From Candidatus Kurthia intestinigallinarum (GTDB lineage: Bacteria > Bacillota > Bacilli > Bacillales_A > Planococcaceae), in NCBI RefSeq assembly GCF_003991225.1, contig NZ_JTFC01000017.1, positions 1-62,682 on the forward strand: 62,682 nucleotides of DNA. Direction: 5' to 3'. A model generated the notes under the pieces. That model saw only the letters and a list, made by a program, of their open reading frames with translations, was not told the DNA's origin and did no database searches. Made by a program: the position numbers and the translations under genes. Positions 25,584 to 37,800 of this stretch are shown piece after piece; position 1 is the stretch's first letter; the number at the start of each line of letters is the position of its first letter.

Positions 25584-26408
25584 CTATAATATGCTCGACA
25601 CAATCGAGCGAATCCCCATTAATAGGAGCATGACACGTAAGCACAGAACAACTGTTTTTGAGTTGAGACGCTTGTTTAGCTCCGCGCCTAACTTACCGCC
25701 AATCATTGCTCCAATGACGACCGGTATGACGTAATGCCATGGAATATGGTCGAAATACCAGTGTGCGCCTGAATTGACGATGGATGTTAAAAACACTAAA
25801 AACATCGATGTTGCGACGGCCACATGTGCAGGGAATAAAAATAAAATTAACATCATCGGCACGATCATCGAACCGCCACCAATGCCAAATAAACCAGAGG
25901 CAAAACTAATGATGAACGACGCTAAAATCGCAAACCAAATTGGATAGCCATAAGTGTATGTATGCCCGTCTGAATCAGTGATGGTGCGCTTTGTGCCATG
26001 CTCCACAAACCAATTGACAGGCTTTAAACGATCTCGGACGATTAAAATAATCGACAGGATAATCATTAAAATACCAAAATACAGCTCAAATGATGGTACA
26101 TCCATCACGCGGTTCACCGCAGCCCCCAGCATAACCCCTGGGATACTACCGATAAAGAAAATAAAGCCGCTTTTATAGTCGACTGTTTTTGATTTCATAT
26201 AGGCAAGCGTCGATGAAAGACCTGTAAAAATCATCATCACAACAGATAAGCCAACGATGCGCTGTGGCGTCAAATCGCTCATTAGACCTTGTGAAATACC
26301 GAAATAGAGTAGTGCCGGTACTAAAATAATACCCCCGCCAAGTCCGACAAGTGCGCCGACAATGCCTGAAAAAATCGCAAAGATAATAATCAATAGTGCT
26401 GCTGTCAT
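25584..26408 (-). CDS. yunE: TauE/SafE family (sulfite exporter-like) membrane protein
   Basis: A 274-residue protein with eight predicted membrane helices in two homologous halves. The duplicated GLGGG motif (VGLGGGIILVPALLYFG; FGIGGGSMIVPMMLILF) marks the TauE/SafE family. These move sulfite, sulfoacetate or other organic anions; the substrate here is unknown. The yunF stop lies three bases upstream, giving tight coupling. Confidence 0.92.
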   Translation of the reverse strand: MTAALLIIIFAIFSGIVGALVGLGGGIILVPALLYFGISQGLMSDLTPQRIVGLSVVMMIFTGLSSTLAYMKSKTVDYKSGFIFFIGSIPGVMLGAAVNRVMDVPSFELYFGILMIILSIILIVRDRLKPVNWFVEHGTKRTITDSDGHTYTYGYPIWFAILASFIISFASGLFGIGGGSMIVPMMLILFLFPAHVAVATSMFLVFLTSIVNSGAHWYFDHIPWHYVIPVVIGAMIGGKLGAELNKRLNSKTVVLCLRVMLLLMGIRSIVSSIL

Positions 26409-26411
26409 TTC

Positions 26412-27275
26412 CTAATCCCCTTCAAATAAATCCAGTTGCTTCGGTGCAAGATGATCATAATGGATATTTAAAATCTCAAGTAGCTCTTTCGCATTATGCG
26501 CCGCATCGTTGCCTGAATTATTATTAAAAGCGACATAGACATGGCGCGTTGTTTTCGCTAACCGCTGAATATGCACCGCAATTTCGCGTAATTCCTCATC
26601 GTTATAATTATAGAGACAGCGTACTTTGCGCCAATCTTCCTGACTACGACCATTTTGAAGCCAACCATGGACATTGCGCCCATGAATACGCACAAAGGCC
26701 GTATCCGTTGTCGCAATTGACAGCAATGGCACGGAGCCCTCTCCTGCCTGTGGCTCGTCACATACAGTATGAATAAATTTTAACTCACGTAATAAATTCA
26801 TCGTGCCATCTACATATTGTTCGGTATACCATGTGCGATTTCGAAACTCAATGGCGACCGGAAAATCGCCAAGCTCCTGCTTCACGTAGCGCAAATATTG
26901 GACGTTTTTAAACTGACAATCAAACCATGGTGGAAACTGCATCAACACCGCCGCAAGTTTTCCAGCACGTTGAAACGGCTCGATGGCTTTTCTAAACGCT
27001 TCAAACATGTCTGCCTTCGTATCAAAATACGCATCCTTTTCACCACGTAAATGACCGGTCATACCACGATAGCCTTTGACGATAAATTTAAATTGATCGG
27101 GTGTTTCATCAATCCACTTCAAGACATTTTTCTCTGATGGAATCGCATAAAAAGACGTATCTACCTCGACCACTGGAAAATGACCACTGTAATCGAATAA
27201 TCGATCGCGTGCAGAAGTCGTTTCACTATAGACATCTGGATGGTCTCCCCAGCCTGTTAAGCCTACATAAATCAT
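26412..27275 (-). CDS. yunF: DUF72 domain protein
   Basis: A 287-residue TIM-barrel-like DUF72 protein. Conserved stretches are the VGLTGWGDHP opening, VVEVDTSFYAIPS near residue 35, FKFIVKGYRGMTGH near 64, VAIEFRNRTWY near 140, and YVAFNNNSGNDAAHNA near 250. Biochemical function is unknown; it is part of the conserved yunDEF group. The gene opens the operon and is preceded by the 27.4-27.75 kb repeat pair. Confidence 0.88.
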   Translation of the reverse strand: MIYVGLTGWGDHPDVYSETTSARDRLFDYSGHFPVVEVDTSFYAIPSEKNVLKWIDETPDQFKFIVKGYRGMTGHLRGEKDAYFDTKADMFEAFRKAIEPFQRAGKLAAVLMQFPPWFDCQFKNVQYLRYVKQELGDFPVAIEFRNRTWYTEQYVDGTMNLLRELKFIHTVCDEPQAGEGSVPLLSIATTDTAFVRIHGRNVHGWLQNGRSQEDWRKVRCLYNYNDEELREIAVHIQRLAKTTRHVYVAFNNNSGNDAAHNAKELLEILNIHYDHLAPKQLDLFEGD

Positions 27276-27380
27276 CCTACTCCGCCTCCATTTCTATTAC
27301 TCCATATCATATCATAGCTGTTTACTTGGCTCTATGCGTGGCGCTTAAAAGATAGGGAAAATTAATGTTGCGTAAATAAA

Positions 27381-27412
27381 AACGAGACCCTATTAAGAGT
27401 CTCGTCATTTTG
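27381..27412. terminator. Hairpin at the left edge of repeat copy 1
   Basis: CGAGAC pairs with GTCTCG around a 10-nt loop, with A and T runs on its flanks. A similar but weaker hairpin starts the second copy near 27578. Confidence 0.6.
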
Positions 27413-27426
27413 TAGTTGATTGGTCC

Positions 27427-27750
27427 TTGTTTTGTGACAAAGGAAGGTAAGCTAACTTCGCCGCATCCTTGCGGCAACGCTTACCGGGTCTGCGTCCAGC
27501 AGACCCTATCCGGATTCAAACACCAGTGCTTCGGGTCGTTTCGTTCCTTCCGATATTCTTTCAAATAAATTAAAAAACGAAACTCCTGTTAAAGAGTCTC
27601 GTCTTTTTGTAGCTGATTGGCCTTTGTTTTGTGACAAAGGAAGGTAAGCTAACTTCGCCGCATCCTTGCGGCAACGCTTACCGGGTCTGCGTCCAGCAGA
27701 CCCTATCCGGATTCAAACACCAGTGCTTCGGGTCGTTTCGTTCCTTCCGA
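27427..27750 (-). repeat. Direct repeat pair with nested GGA-loop hairpins (197-bp period)
   Basis: Two nearly identical ~127-bp cores (27427-27553 and 27624-27750) lie 197 bp apart. On the minus strand each holds hairpin C (27446-27485; 27643-27682) with outer stem GGTAAGC/GCTTACC, internal loop GTT opposite GAAGTTA, inner stem GCCGC/GCGGC and loop AAGGAT. Next is hairpin D (27486-27506; 27683-27703), GGGTCTGC/GCAGACCC with loop TGGAC. GGAAGG and CCTTCC close the whole core. The 27276-27821 gap otherwise contains no gene. Confidence 0.9.
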
Positions 27751-27782
27751 CGCGACGAAGAACGCCGCTTGTCAGGAACTAT

Positions 27783-27810
27783 AAACGCCCGTCAGCACTA
27801 AACGGTGTTT
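27783..27810 (-). terminator. Probable suf operon terminator
   Basis: On the minus strand AAAC-CCGT and ACGG-CGTTT arms pair with one bulge, 12 bp past the sufB stop. The T-tract is short, so its strength is uncertain. Confidence 0.6.
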
Positions 27811-27821
27811 TCATCACTTAA

Positions 27822-29219
27822 TTAACCAATCGAACCTTCCATTTCAAATTTGATTAGGCGGTTCATTTCTACTGCGTATTCCATTGGAAGTTCTTTTGTG
27901 AATGGTTCAATGAAGCCCATTACGATCATTTCTGTCGCTTCTTGCTCAGAAATACCGCGGCTCATTAAATAGAATAATTGTTCTTCAGATACTTTTGAAA
28001 CTTTTGCTTCGTGTTCTAAAGAAATTTGGTCATTCATTACTTCGTTGTATGGAATTGTATCAGATGTTGATTCGTTATCCATGATTAGCGTATCACATTC
28101 GATGTTTGCGCGTGCATTTGTCGCTTTTTTACCGAATTTCACTTGTCCACGGTATGTTACGTTACCACCGTGTTTTGAGATTGATTTTGATACGATTGTT
28201 GAAGATGTGTTTGGTGCTAAGTGAATCATTTTCGCACCTGTATCTTGGTTTTGGCCGCGGCCAGCGATAGCGATTGATAATGTCATACCACGTGCGCCTT
28301 CGCCTTTTAAGATACATGCTGGGTATTTCATTGTTAATTTAGAACCGATGTTACCATCAACCCATTCCATTGTACCGTGGTCTTCAACAACTGTACGTTT
28401 TGTTACTAAGTTGTATACGTTGTTTGCCCAGTTTTGGATTGTTGTATAACGACAATAAGCGTTCTTTTTAACGATGATTTCTACTACTGCTGAGTGAAGA
28501 GAGCTTGTTGTGTAAACAGGTGCTGTACAACCTTCAACGTAGTGTACTGATGCATCGTCATCAACGATGATTAGCGTACGTTCGAATTGACCCATGTTTT
28601 CAGAGTTAATACGGAAGTAAGCTTGTAAAGGTGTGTCTAATTTAACACCTTTTGGTACATAGATGAATGAACCACCAGACCATACTGCAGAGTTAAGTGC
28701 TGAGAACTTGTTGTCTGCAGGAGGGATTACTTTACCAAAGTATTCTTTGAATAAATCTTCGTTTTCTTTAAGAGCAGAATCTGTATCTTTGAAAACAACA
28801 CCTAGTTTTTCAAGGTCTTCTTTCATGTTGTGGTAAACAACTTCAGATTCATATTGTGCTGATACACCAGCAAGATATTTTTGCTCTGCTTCAGGAATAC
28901 CTAATTTATCAAATGTTGCTTTGATTTCATCCGGTACTTCATCCCAAGATTTTTCAGCGCCTTCAGATGGTTTTACGTAGTACGTAATTTCATCGAAGTC
29001 TAATCCTGAAAGGTCGCCACCCCATTGTGGCATTGGTTTTGAATAGAAAATATCTAAAGATTTCAGACGGAAATCTAACATCCATTGTGGTTCGTCTTTC
29101 ATACGAGAAATTTCTTTTACGATTTCAGGAGTAAGACCGCGTTCTGTACGGAAAATCGATACGTCTTTGTCGCGGAAACCATATTCGTACTCGCCGATTT
29201 CGGGCATTTGTTTAGCCAT
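27822..29219 (-). CDS. sufB: Fe-S cluster assembly scaffold SufB
   Basis: A 465-residue SufB, the core scaffold subunit of the SufBCD complex on which Fe-S clusters are built. Landmarks are the [24 protein letters not shown] stretch in the middle, [21 protein letters not shown], and the C-terminal [21 protein letters not shown], shared with SufD, which contacts the SufC ATPase. The ATG at 29219 has GGAGG seven bases upstream and gives the usual [11 protein letters not shown] start. It is the last gene of sufC-sufD-sufS-sufU-sufB. Confidence 0.97.
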   Translation of the reverse strand: MAKQMPEIGEYEYGFRDKDVSIFRTERGLTPEIVKEISRMKDEPQWMLDFRLKSLDIFYSKPMPQWGGDLSGLDFDEITYYVKPSEGAEKSWDEVPDEIKATFDKLGIPEAEQKYLAGVSAQYESEVVYHNMKEDLEKLGVVFKDTDSALKENEDLFKEYFGKVIPPADNKFSALNSAVWSGGSFIYVPKGVKLDTPLQAYFRINSENMGQFERTLIIVDDDASVHYVEGCTAPVYTTSSLHSAVVEIIVKKNAYCRYTTIQNWANNVYNLVTKRTVVEDHGTMEWVDGNIGSKLTMKYPACILKGEGARGMTLSIAIAGRGQNQDTGAKMIHLAPNTSSTIVSKSISKHGGNVTYRGQVKFGKKATNARANIECDTLIMDNESTSDTIPYNEVMNDQISLEHEAKVSKVSEEQLFYLMSRGISEQEATEMIVMGFIEPFTKELPMEYAVEMNRLIKFEMEGSIG

Positions 29220-29240
29220 TATTTCTCCTCCGTTCAAAGC

Positions 29241-32201
<2,961 letters not shown>

Positions 32202-32220
32202 CTGTGCTCGTCCTCCTCGA

Positions 32221-33003
32221 TTATGCTTCTTCTACTACTGCGTCTGTATCTTTAATGCCTAGTTCTTCTTTAATCCAGTCGTAACCTTCTGCTTCTAAAC
32301 GTTGTGCTAATTCAGAACCACCAGATTTAACTACTTTACCTTGCATCATTACGTGAACGTGGTCAGGTGTGATGTAGTTAAGTAAGCGTTGGTAGTGCGT
32401 GATCATTAAGCAGCCGAATCCTTCGCCGCGCATTTCGTTAATACCTTTAGAAACGATTTTAAGTGCATCGATATCAAGACCTGAGTCAATTTCATCAAGT
32501 ATAGCGAATTTTGGTTTAATCATCATTAATTGAAGAATTTCGTTACGTTTTTTCTCACCGCCAGAGAAACCTTCGTTTAAGTAACGTTGGCCCATTTCTT
32601 CTGGCATTTCTAAGAAGTCCATTGTTTTATCTAATTGTTTGATGAATTTCATGATTGAAATTTCATCGCCCTCTTCACGACGAGCGTTAATAGCTGAACG
32701 TAAGAAGTCAGCGTTGGTAACACCAGCGATTTCTGATGGATATTGCATTGCTAGGAATAGACCAGCTTGCGCGCGTTCGTCTACTTCCATTTCTAATACG
32801 TTTTCACCGTCAAGTAAGATTTCACCTGAAGTTACTTCGTATTTAGGGTGACCCATGATAGCTGAAGCTAGTGTTGATTTACCAGTACCGTTAGGACCCA
32901 TGATTGCGTGTACTTCGTTTGTATTTAGCGTTAAGTTAACGCCTTTTAAAATCTCCTTGTCTTCGATTGAAACATGAAGATCTTTAATTTCTAAAGTTGA
33001 CAT
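32221..33003 (-). CDS. sufC: Fe-S assembly ATPase SufC
   Basis: A 260-residue ABC-type ATPase that energises SufBD. Walker A GPNGTGKS is near residue 38, the ABC signature FSGGEKKR near 148, Walker [16 protein letters not shown] near 170, and the switch His in MITHYQRLL near 206. First gene of the suf operon, with about 360 bp of non-coding DNA upstream holding two similar dyads. Confidence 0.97.
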   Translation of the reverse strand: MSTLEIKDLHVSIEDKEILKGVNLTLNTNEVHAIMGPNGTGKSTLASAIMGHPKYEVTSGEILLDGENVLEMEVDERAQAGLFLAMQYPSEIAGVTNADFLRSAINARREEGDEISIMKFIKQLDKTMDFLEMPEEMGQRYLNEGFSGGEKKRNEILQLMMIKPKFAILDEIDSGLDIDALKIVSKGINEMRGEGFGCLMITHYQRLLNYITPDHVHVMMQGKVVKSGGSELAQRLEAEGYDWIKEELGIKDTDAVVEEA

Positions 33004-33315
33004 TCTAATACCCTCCGTTTGCGTTTCCCGAATGGCGAATCCATTCTTAATTTAACATCATTCTAATCTTAACTTAATTAAAAAGTGATTGCAACCATTT
33101 GAATTTCATTCTCAAGTAGATTACACAATCGTTGCTATTAAAAGATTTCCTATAATAATTGCAACGTAAAAGATGCATTTATTTTAAAATTTTCTCATTT
33201 TCAATAAGGATGTTCTAATTGAGAATCGATTTCAATAAAGATTGCGGTTTTCCACTATTAAAACGATGATAAACCGCATTATATCACGTTTCTGGTGGCA
33301 TTACCTGTCTTAAAA
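33004..33315 (-). promoter_or_regulatory. suf upstream region with two similar 17-bp dyads
   Basis: No gene is seen in this AT-rich gap. Two 17-mers, at 33099-33115 (minus strand) and 33219-33235 (plus strand), share 14 of 17 bases. Both begin TTGAGAAT and end TTCAA, so each is a partial dyad. Their form is roughly like a Fur-family 7-1-7 box (about 10 of 14 matches each), but the identity of the binding protein is inference. Centres are 120 bp apart. Confidence 0.35.
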
Positions 33316-33358
33316 CAAAAGACTGCGGGCAAGAAATTTCTTTCTCACGCGCAGCCTT
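33316..33358 (-). terminator. Terminator after the glutamate synthase genes
   Basis: GGCTGCG and CGCAGTC arms pair around an AAGAAATTTCTT inner palindrome, then T on the minus strand. Confidence 0.7.
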
Positions 33359-33365
33359 CCTTCTA

Positions 33366-34850
33366 TTATTGTGCGATAGCATGTGTCTCCGCTAAATAGT
33401 TTGCAACTTGTGTGGCAACTTCGCGCCCTTCCTTGATTGCCCATACAATTAAGGATGGCCCTCTGCGCGCATCTCCTGCCGCAAAGACGCCTTGTACATT
33501 CGTTGTGTAATCTAGACGAGAGGCGTGGACACGATTGTTTAGCATTTTCACACCAAACTGCTCTGCAACAGCGGACTCAGCGCCCTGGAAGCCGATTGCG
33601 ACGAATACATAGTCGGCCGGCCAAACTTTTTCCGTACCCGGAATTTCTTCAAAGTACGCATAGCCCTCGTCATTAACAATTTTATTCATTTGAATCGTAT
33701 GCAGCTCTTTAACACGCCCTCGTTCATCAGCTACAATTTTTTTCGTTTGAATGCAGTATTCACGTGGGTCACCGCCAAATTTCGCATCGGCCTCCGCATA
33801 CGCATAATCTAATTTATATACTTGCGGGTCAGATGGCCATGGCTGCTCTGGTTGACGCACAGCAGGTAATGCCGGGTGTTTACCGAATTGATGCACCGAT
33901 TTACAGCCTTGGCGCACAGCGGTCGCTACACAATCCGCACCCGTATCCCCGCCACCGATAACGATGACATTTTTGCCTTTGACATTTAATGCACGCTCAT
34001 CTTCAAAATTTGAATCTAATAAGCTTTTCGTTACGTCATGTAAGTAATTCATCGCTGGCACAACACCGCGTGCATCGCTGCCTTCCATGCGTAGCTCACG
34101 CGCTTTTGTTGCGCCTGTCGCAAGCACAACTGCATCGTATTGTGCCTTTAATTCATCTGCCGTAATATCTTTACCGACTGCTGTATTTAGCACAAATTGA
34201 ATACCCTCTGCCTGCAATAAGTTAATGCGGCGCTCGACGATTTTTTTATCTAGCTTCATATTTGGAATGCCATACATTAATAAGCCGCCTGCACGGTCAT
34301 CACGCTCATACACTGTTACTTGATGGCCTAATTGATTGAGCTCATCCGCGGCCGCTAATCCCGCTGGACCTGATCCGATAACAGCGACGCGTTTATCCGT
34401 ACGCTTTTGCGGGATACGTGGTTGGACCCAGCCCATTTCAAAGCCCTTATCAATAATCGACTGCTCGATGCTTTTAATCGCCACAGACGGCTCATTAATG
34501 CCTAACGTACAGGAGCCCTCGCATGGTGCCGGGCAGACACGTCCTGTGAACTCTGGGAAGTTATTGGTCATCATCAAACGCTCAAGCGCTTCCTTCCACT
34601 GTCCCTGGTAGACAAGGTCATTCCATTCTGGAATATAGTTATTAATTGGACAACCTGCCGCAAAGCCACGAATTTCAATGCCCATATGACAAAATGGTGT
34701 GCCACAATCCATACAGCGTGCGCCCTGTGTCGCTAAATCTTTATCTGATAATCGCTCCGTATATTCTTCAAAGTTTTTTACGCGTGCTAGTGGCGCTTTT
34801 TCTTTAACCTTCTTTTTATCATATTCCATAAATCCTGTTGGTTTTCCCAT
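33366..34850 (-). CDS. gltB: Glutamate synthase small subunit
   Basis: A 494-residue NADPH-dependent beta subunit (gltB in Bacillus naming, gltD in enterics). N-terminal cysteine clusters for 4Fe-4S are in [13 protein letters not shown] and [18 protein letters not shown] binding is in [17 protein letters not shown] near residue 150, NADPH binding in [15 protein letters not shown] near 295, and a second FAD contact in [11 protein letters not shown] near 460. It feeds electrons to the large subunit to convert glutamine plus 2-oxoglutarate into two glutamates. It starts 16 bp after gltA. Confidence 0.96.
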   Translation of the reverse strand: MGKPTGFMEYDKKKVKEKAPLARVKNFEEYTERLSDKDLATQGARCMDCGTPFCHMGIEIRGFAAGCPINNYIPEWNDLVYQGQWKEALERLMMTNNFPEFTGRVCPAPCEGSCTLGINEPSVAIKSIEQSIIDKGFEMGWVQPRIPQKRTDKRVAVIGSGPAGLAAADELNQLGHQVTVYERDDRAGGLLMYGIPNMKLDKKIVERRINLLQAEGIQFVLNTAVGKDITADELKAQYDAVVLATGATKARELRMEGSDARGVVPAMNYLHDVTKSLLDSNFEDERALNVKGKNVIVIGGGDTGADCVATAVRQGCKSVHQFGKHPALPAVRQPEQPWPSDPQVYKLDYAYAEADAKFGGDPREYCIQTKKIVADERGRVKELHTIQMNKIVNDEGYAYFEEIPGTEKVWPADYVFVAIGFQGAESAVAEQFGVKMLNNRVHASRLDYTTNVQGVFAAGDARRGPSLIVWAIKEGREVATQVANYLAETHAIAQ

Positions 34851-34866
34851 TCTAGATCACGCTCCT

Positions 34867-37800
34867 TTAAGATTTTGCTACGGGTTGTTTCTTCGGTGAT
34901 GTCACGAGTGTGAATGCCTTCATCGCCGCTTCCTGTTCAGATAATCCTTCTTTTTCAAACGTATCAATATGCGCTAGCATATGCTTATAATCGGTTGGTA
35001 CGACTTTAATAAAGCCATCCATCTCATGTGCAAAATCATTTAATATCGCTTTCGCTTTTGAGCTGTCTGTATAATGAATATGCTTCTCTAATAGCTCTTT
35101 TAATAGCTCGATATCCTTTTGTGTAAACTTCGTCGTAAACTCGATCATTTCCATATTACAAGCTGACTTGAATGCCTCGACATTTGACGGACGTACATAT
35201 GCCACACCGCCAGACATCCCAGCACCAAAGTTTTTGCCAACATCTCCTAAGATCACGACGTTCCCACCGGTCATATACTCAAGACCATGGTCACCGATCC
35301 CTTCTACGACAACATTGGCGCCACTATTACGGACCGCAAAACGCTCACCTGCACGCCCATTAATAAAGGCCTCACCGCTCGTTGCGCCGTATAGACAAAC
35401 ATTACCCGCGATGACATTTGACTCCTCGCGCCCTTTAATCGGTGCTGACACGATGACTTTACCACCTGATAAGCCTTTACCGAAGTAGTCATTCGCATCG
35501 CCATCAACCGACATCGACATGCCTTTTGGAATGAATGCGCCAAAGCTCTGACCTGCTGAGCCTTCAAAATGAAGTTTAATCGTATCTTCCGGTAGACCTA
35601 CTGCGCCGTATTGCTTCGAAATATCGCTGCCGACAATCGTTCCTACTGCACGGTCTGTATTTTTTATTGGGAATGTGAGTGCGATTGGTGACGCGTGCTT
35701 AATCGCAAAATCAACACGCGGTAAAATCTCACGTAAATCTAGTGTCTCATCTAATTTATGGTTTTGCTGTACTTGCTTCGTGCGCGGTCCCTCTACTTGA
35801 TGCAAGAGCTTCGATAAATCAAGCTGACTCGCTTTCCAGTGAGCTTGTGCGCGCTCGCTTACTTCGAGTAAATCCGTGCGACCGACCATTTCTTCAAATG
35901 TACGGAATCCTAGCTTCGCCATATATTCACGCACCTCTTCTGCAATGAACATCATAAAGTTCACGACATGATCTGGTGAGCCCATGAATTTTGCACGAAG
36001 CTCTGGATTTTGCGTTGCCACACCGACGGGACATGTATCCAAATGACACGCACGCATCATCACGCAGCCTAAAACGATTAATGGTGCTGTCGCAAAACCA
36101 AATTCCTCTGCGCCAAATAATGCCGCCATAATGACATCTTTGCCGGTCATTAATTTACCATCCGTTTCAAGTGTTACACGGTCGCGTAGATTGTTAAGCA
36201 TAAGCGTCTGATGCGCTTCTGCTAAACCTAGCTCCCATGGTAGCCCTGTATGCTTAATACTTGTCTTCGGTGAGGCACCGGTACCACCGTCATAGCCACT
36301 AATAACGATGACATCAGCTGCGCCCTTCGCTACACCCGCGGCGATTGTTCCGACACCTGCTTTTGCGACAAGTTTCACCGAAATACGTGCATGACGGTTA
36401 GCGTTTTTCAAGTCGTAAATTAACTCGGACATATCCTCGATTGAATAAATATCATGATGCGGTGGTGGTGAAATCAGGCCAACACCTGTTGTGGAGCCAC
36501 GAACCGTCGCTACCCATGGATATACTTTATTCCCCGGAAGCTGACCACCTTCACCTGGTTTTGCCCCTTGCGCCATTTTGATTTGAAGTTCCTCTGCATT
36601 GACTAAATAATGTGATTTCACTCCAAAGCGTCCTGACGCAATTTGCTTAATTTGCGAGCGACGTAAATCACCGTTTTCATCTGGCGTAAAGCGCGCTGGA
36701 TCCTCGCCACCTTCACCTGAGTTCGATTTACCGCCGATGCGATTCATCGCGATGGCTAATGATTCATGCGCTTCCTGTGAAATCGAACCGAATGACATCG
36801 CACCCGTTTTAAAACGTTTCACAATTGATTCCGCAGACTCGACTTCTTCAAGTGGAATGCTGTTGGTTTTTTTAAATGTTAGTAAATTACGAAGGAAGCC
36901 TAAGCGCTCCTCATTCGCCATTTCACTATATTGGTGGAATAGACCAAAGTCATTTTTGCGTGTTGCCCACTGCAGTGTATGAATCGTTTTTGGATTAAAG
37001 GCATGATGCTCGCCGTTTGCGCGCCACTGATACTCACTACCTGGTGGTAGACCTTTATCCCCTGAATCAATTGCTAGATTATGGCGACGACGTGCCTCCT
37101 CACCAATCGTTTGAAGGTCGATACCACCTAACTGACTTGCCGTACCTGTAAAATGCTTGTCGATGACTTCTTTTGAAATGCCTACTGCTTCAAAAATTTG
37201 CGCCCCGCGGTAACTTTGAATTGTCGAGATCCCCATCTTCGACATTACTTTTACAACACCCTGACTTGCGGCATACACATAACGTGCTACCGCTTCCTCG
37301 TAACTAAATTGGAGGTGTCCATCACGGATTGCTTGATCAATTGTCGCAAATACTAAATACGGATTAATGGCATCCACACCGTAGCCAATTAATGCAGCAT
37401 GGTGATGTACTTCTCGTACTTCAGCGGCTTCTACGATAATGCTTGCTTGTGTGCGTTCCCCAACGCGTACAAGATGCTGGTGTAGACTACTCGCTGCAAG
37501 TAGAATTGGTAGCATCGGCTTGTCAGGCGCGACAAGGCGGTCTGATAAAATCAACAGCTCCACGCCGTCACGAATCGCGCGGTCTGCTTCATCTGCAATG
37601 CGCTGTAAATCGCTTGCGACGTCATCTGTCATAAATAAATCAATCACTACCGACTTAACGCTAGGCTGCTGTTTTAGCTGTGCTAGCTGGCCATTTGTCA
37701 GTACCGGTGTTTCTAAGAAAATACGCTTGCAGCTTTCCGCCGTCGGATGAAGGATATTCCCTTCCTTCCCTAGCAGCGTCATTGTCGACGTCACTAAATG

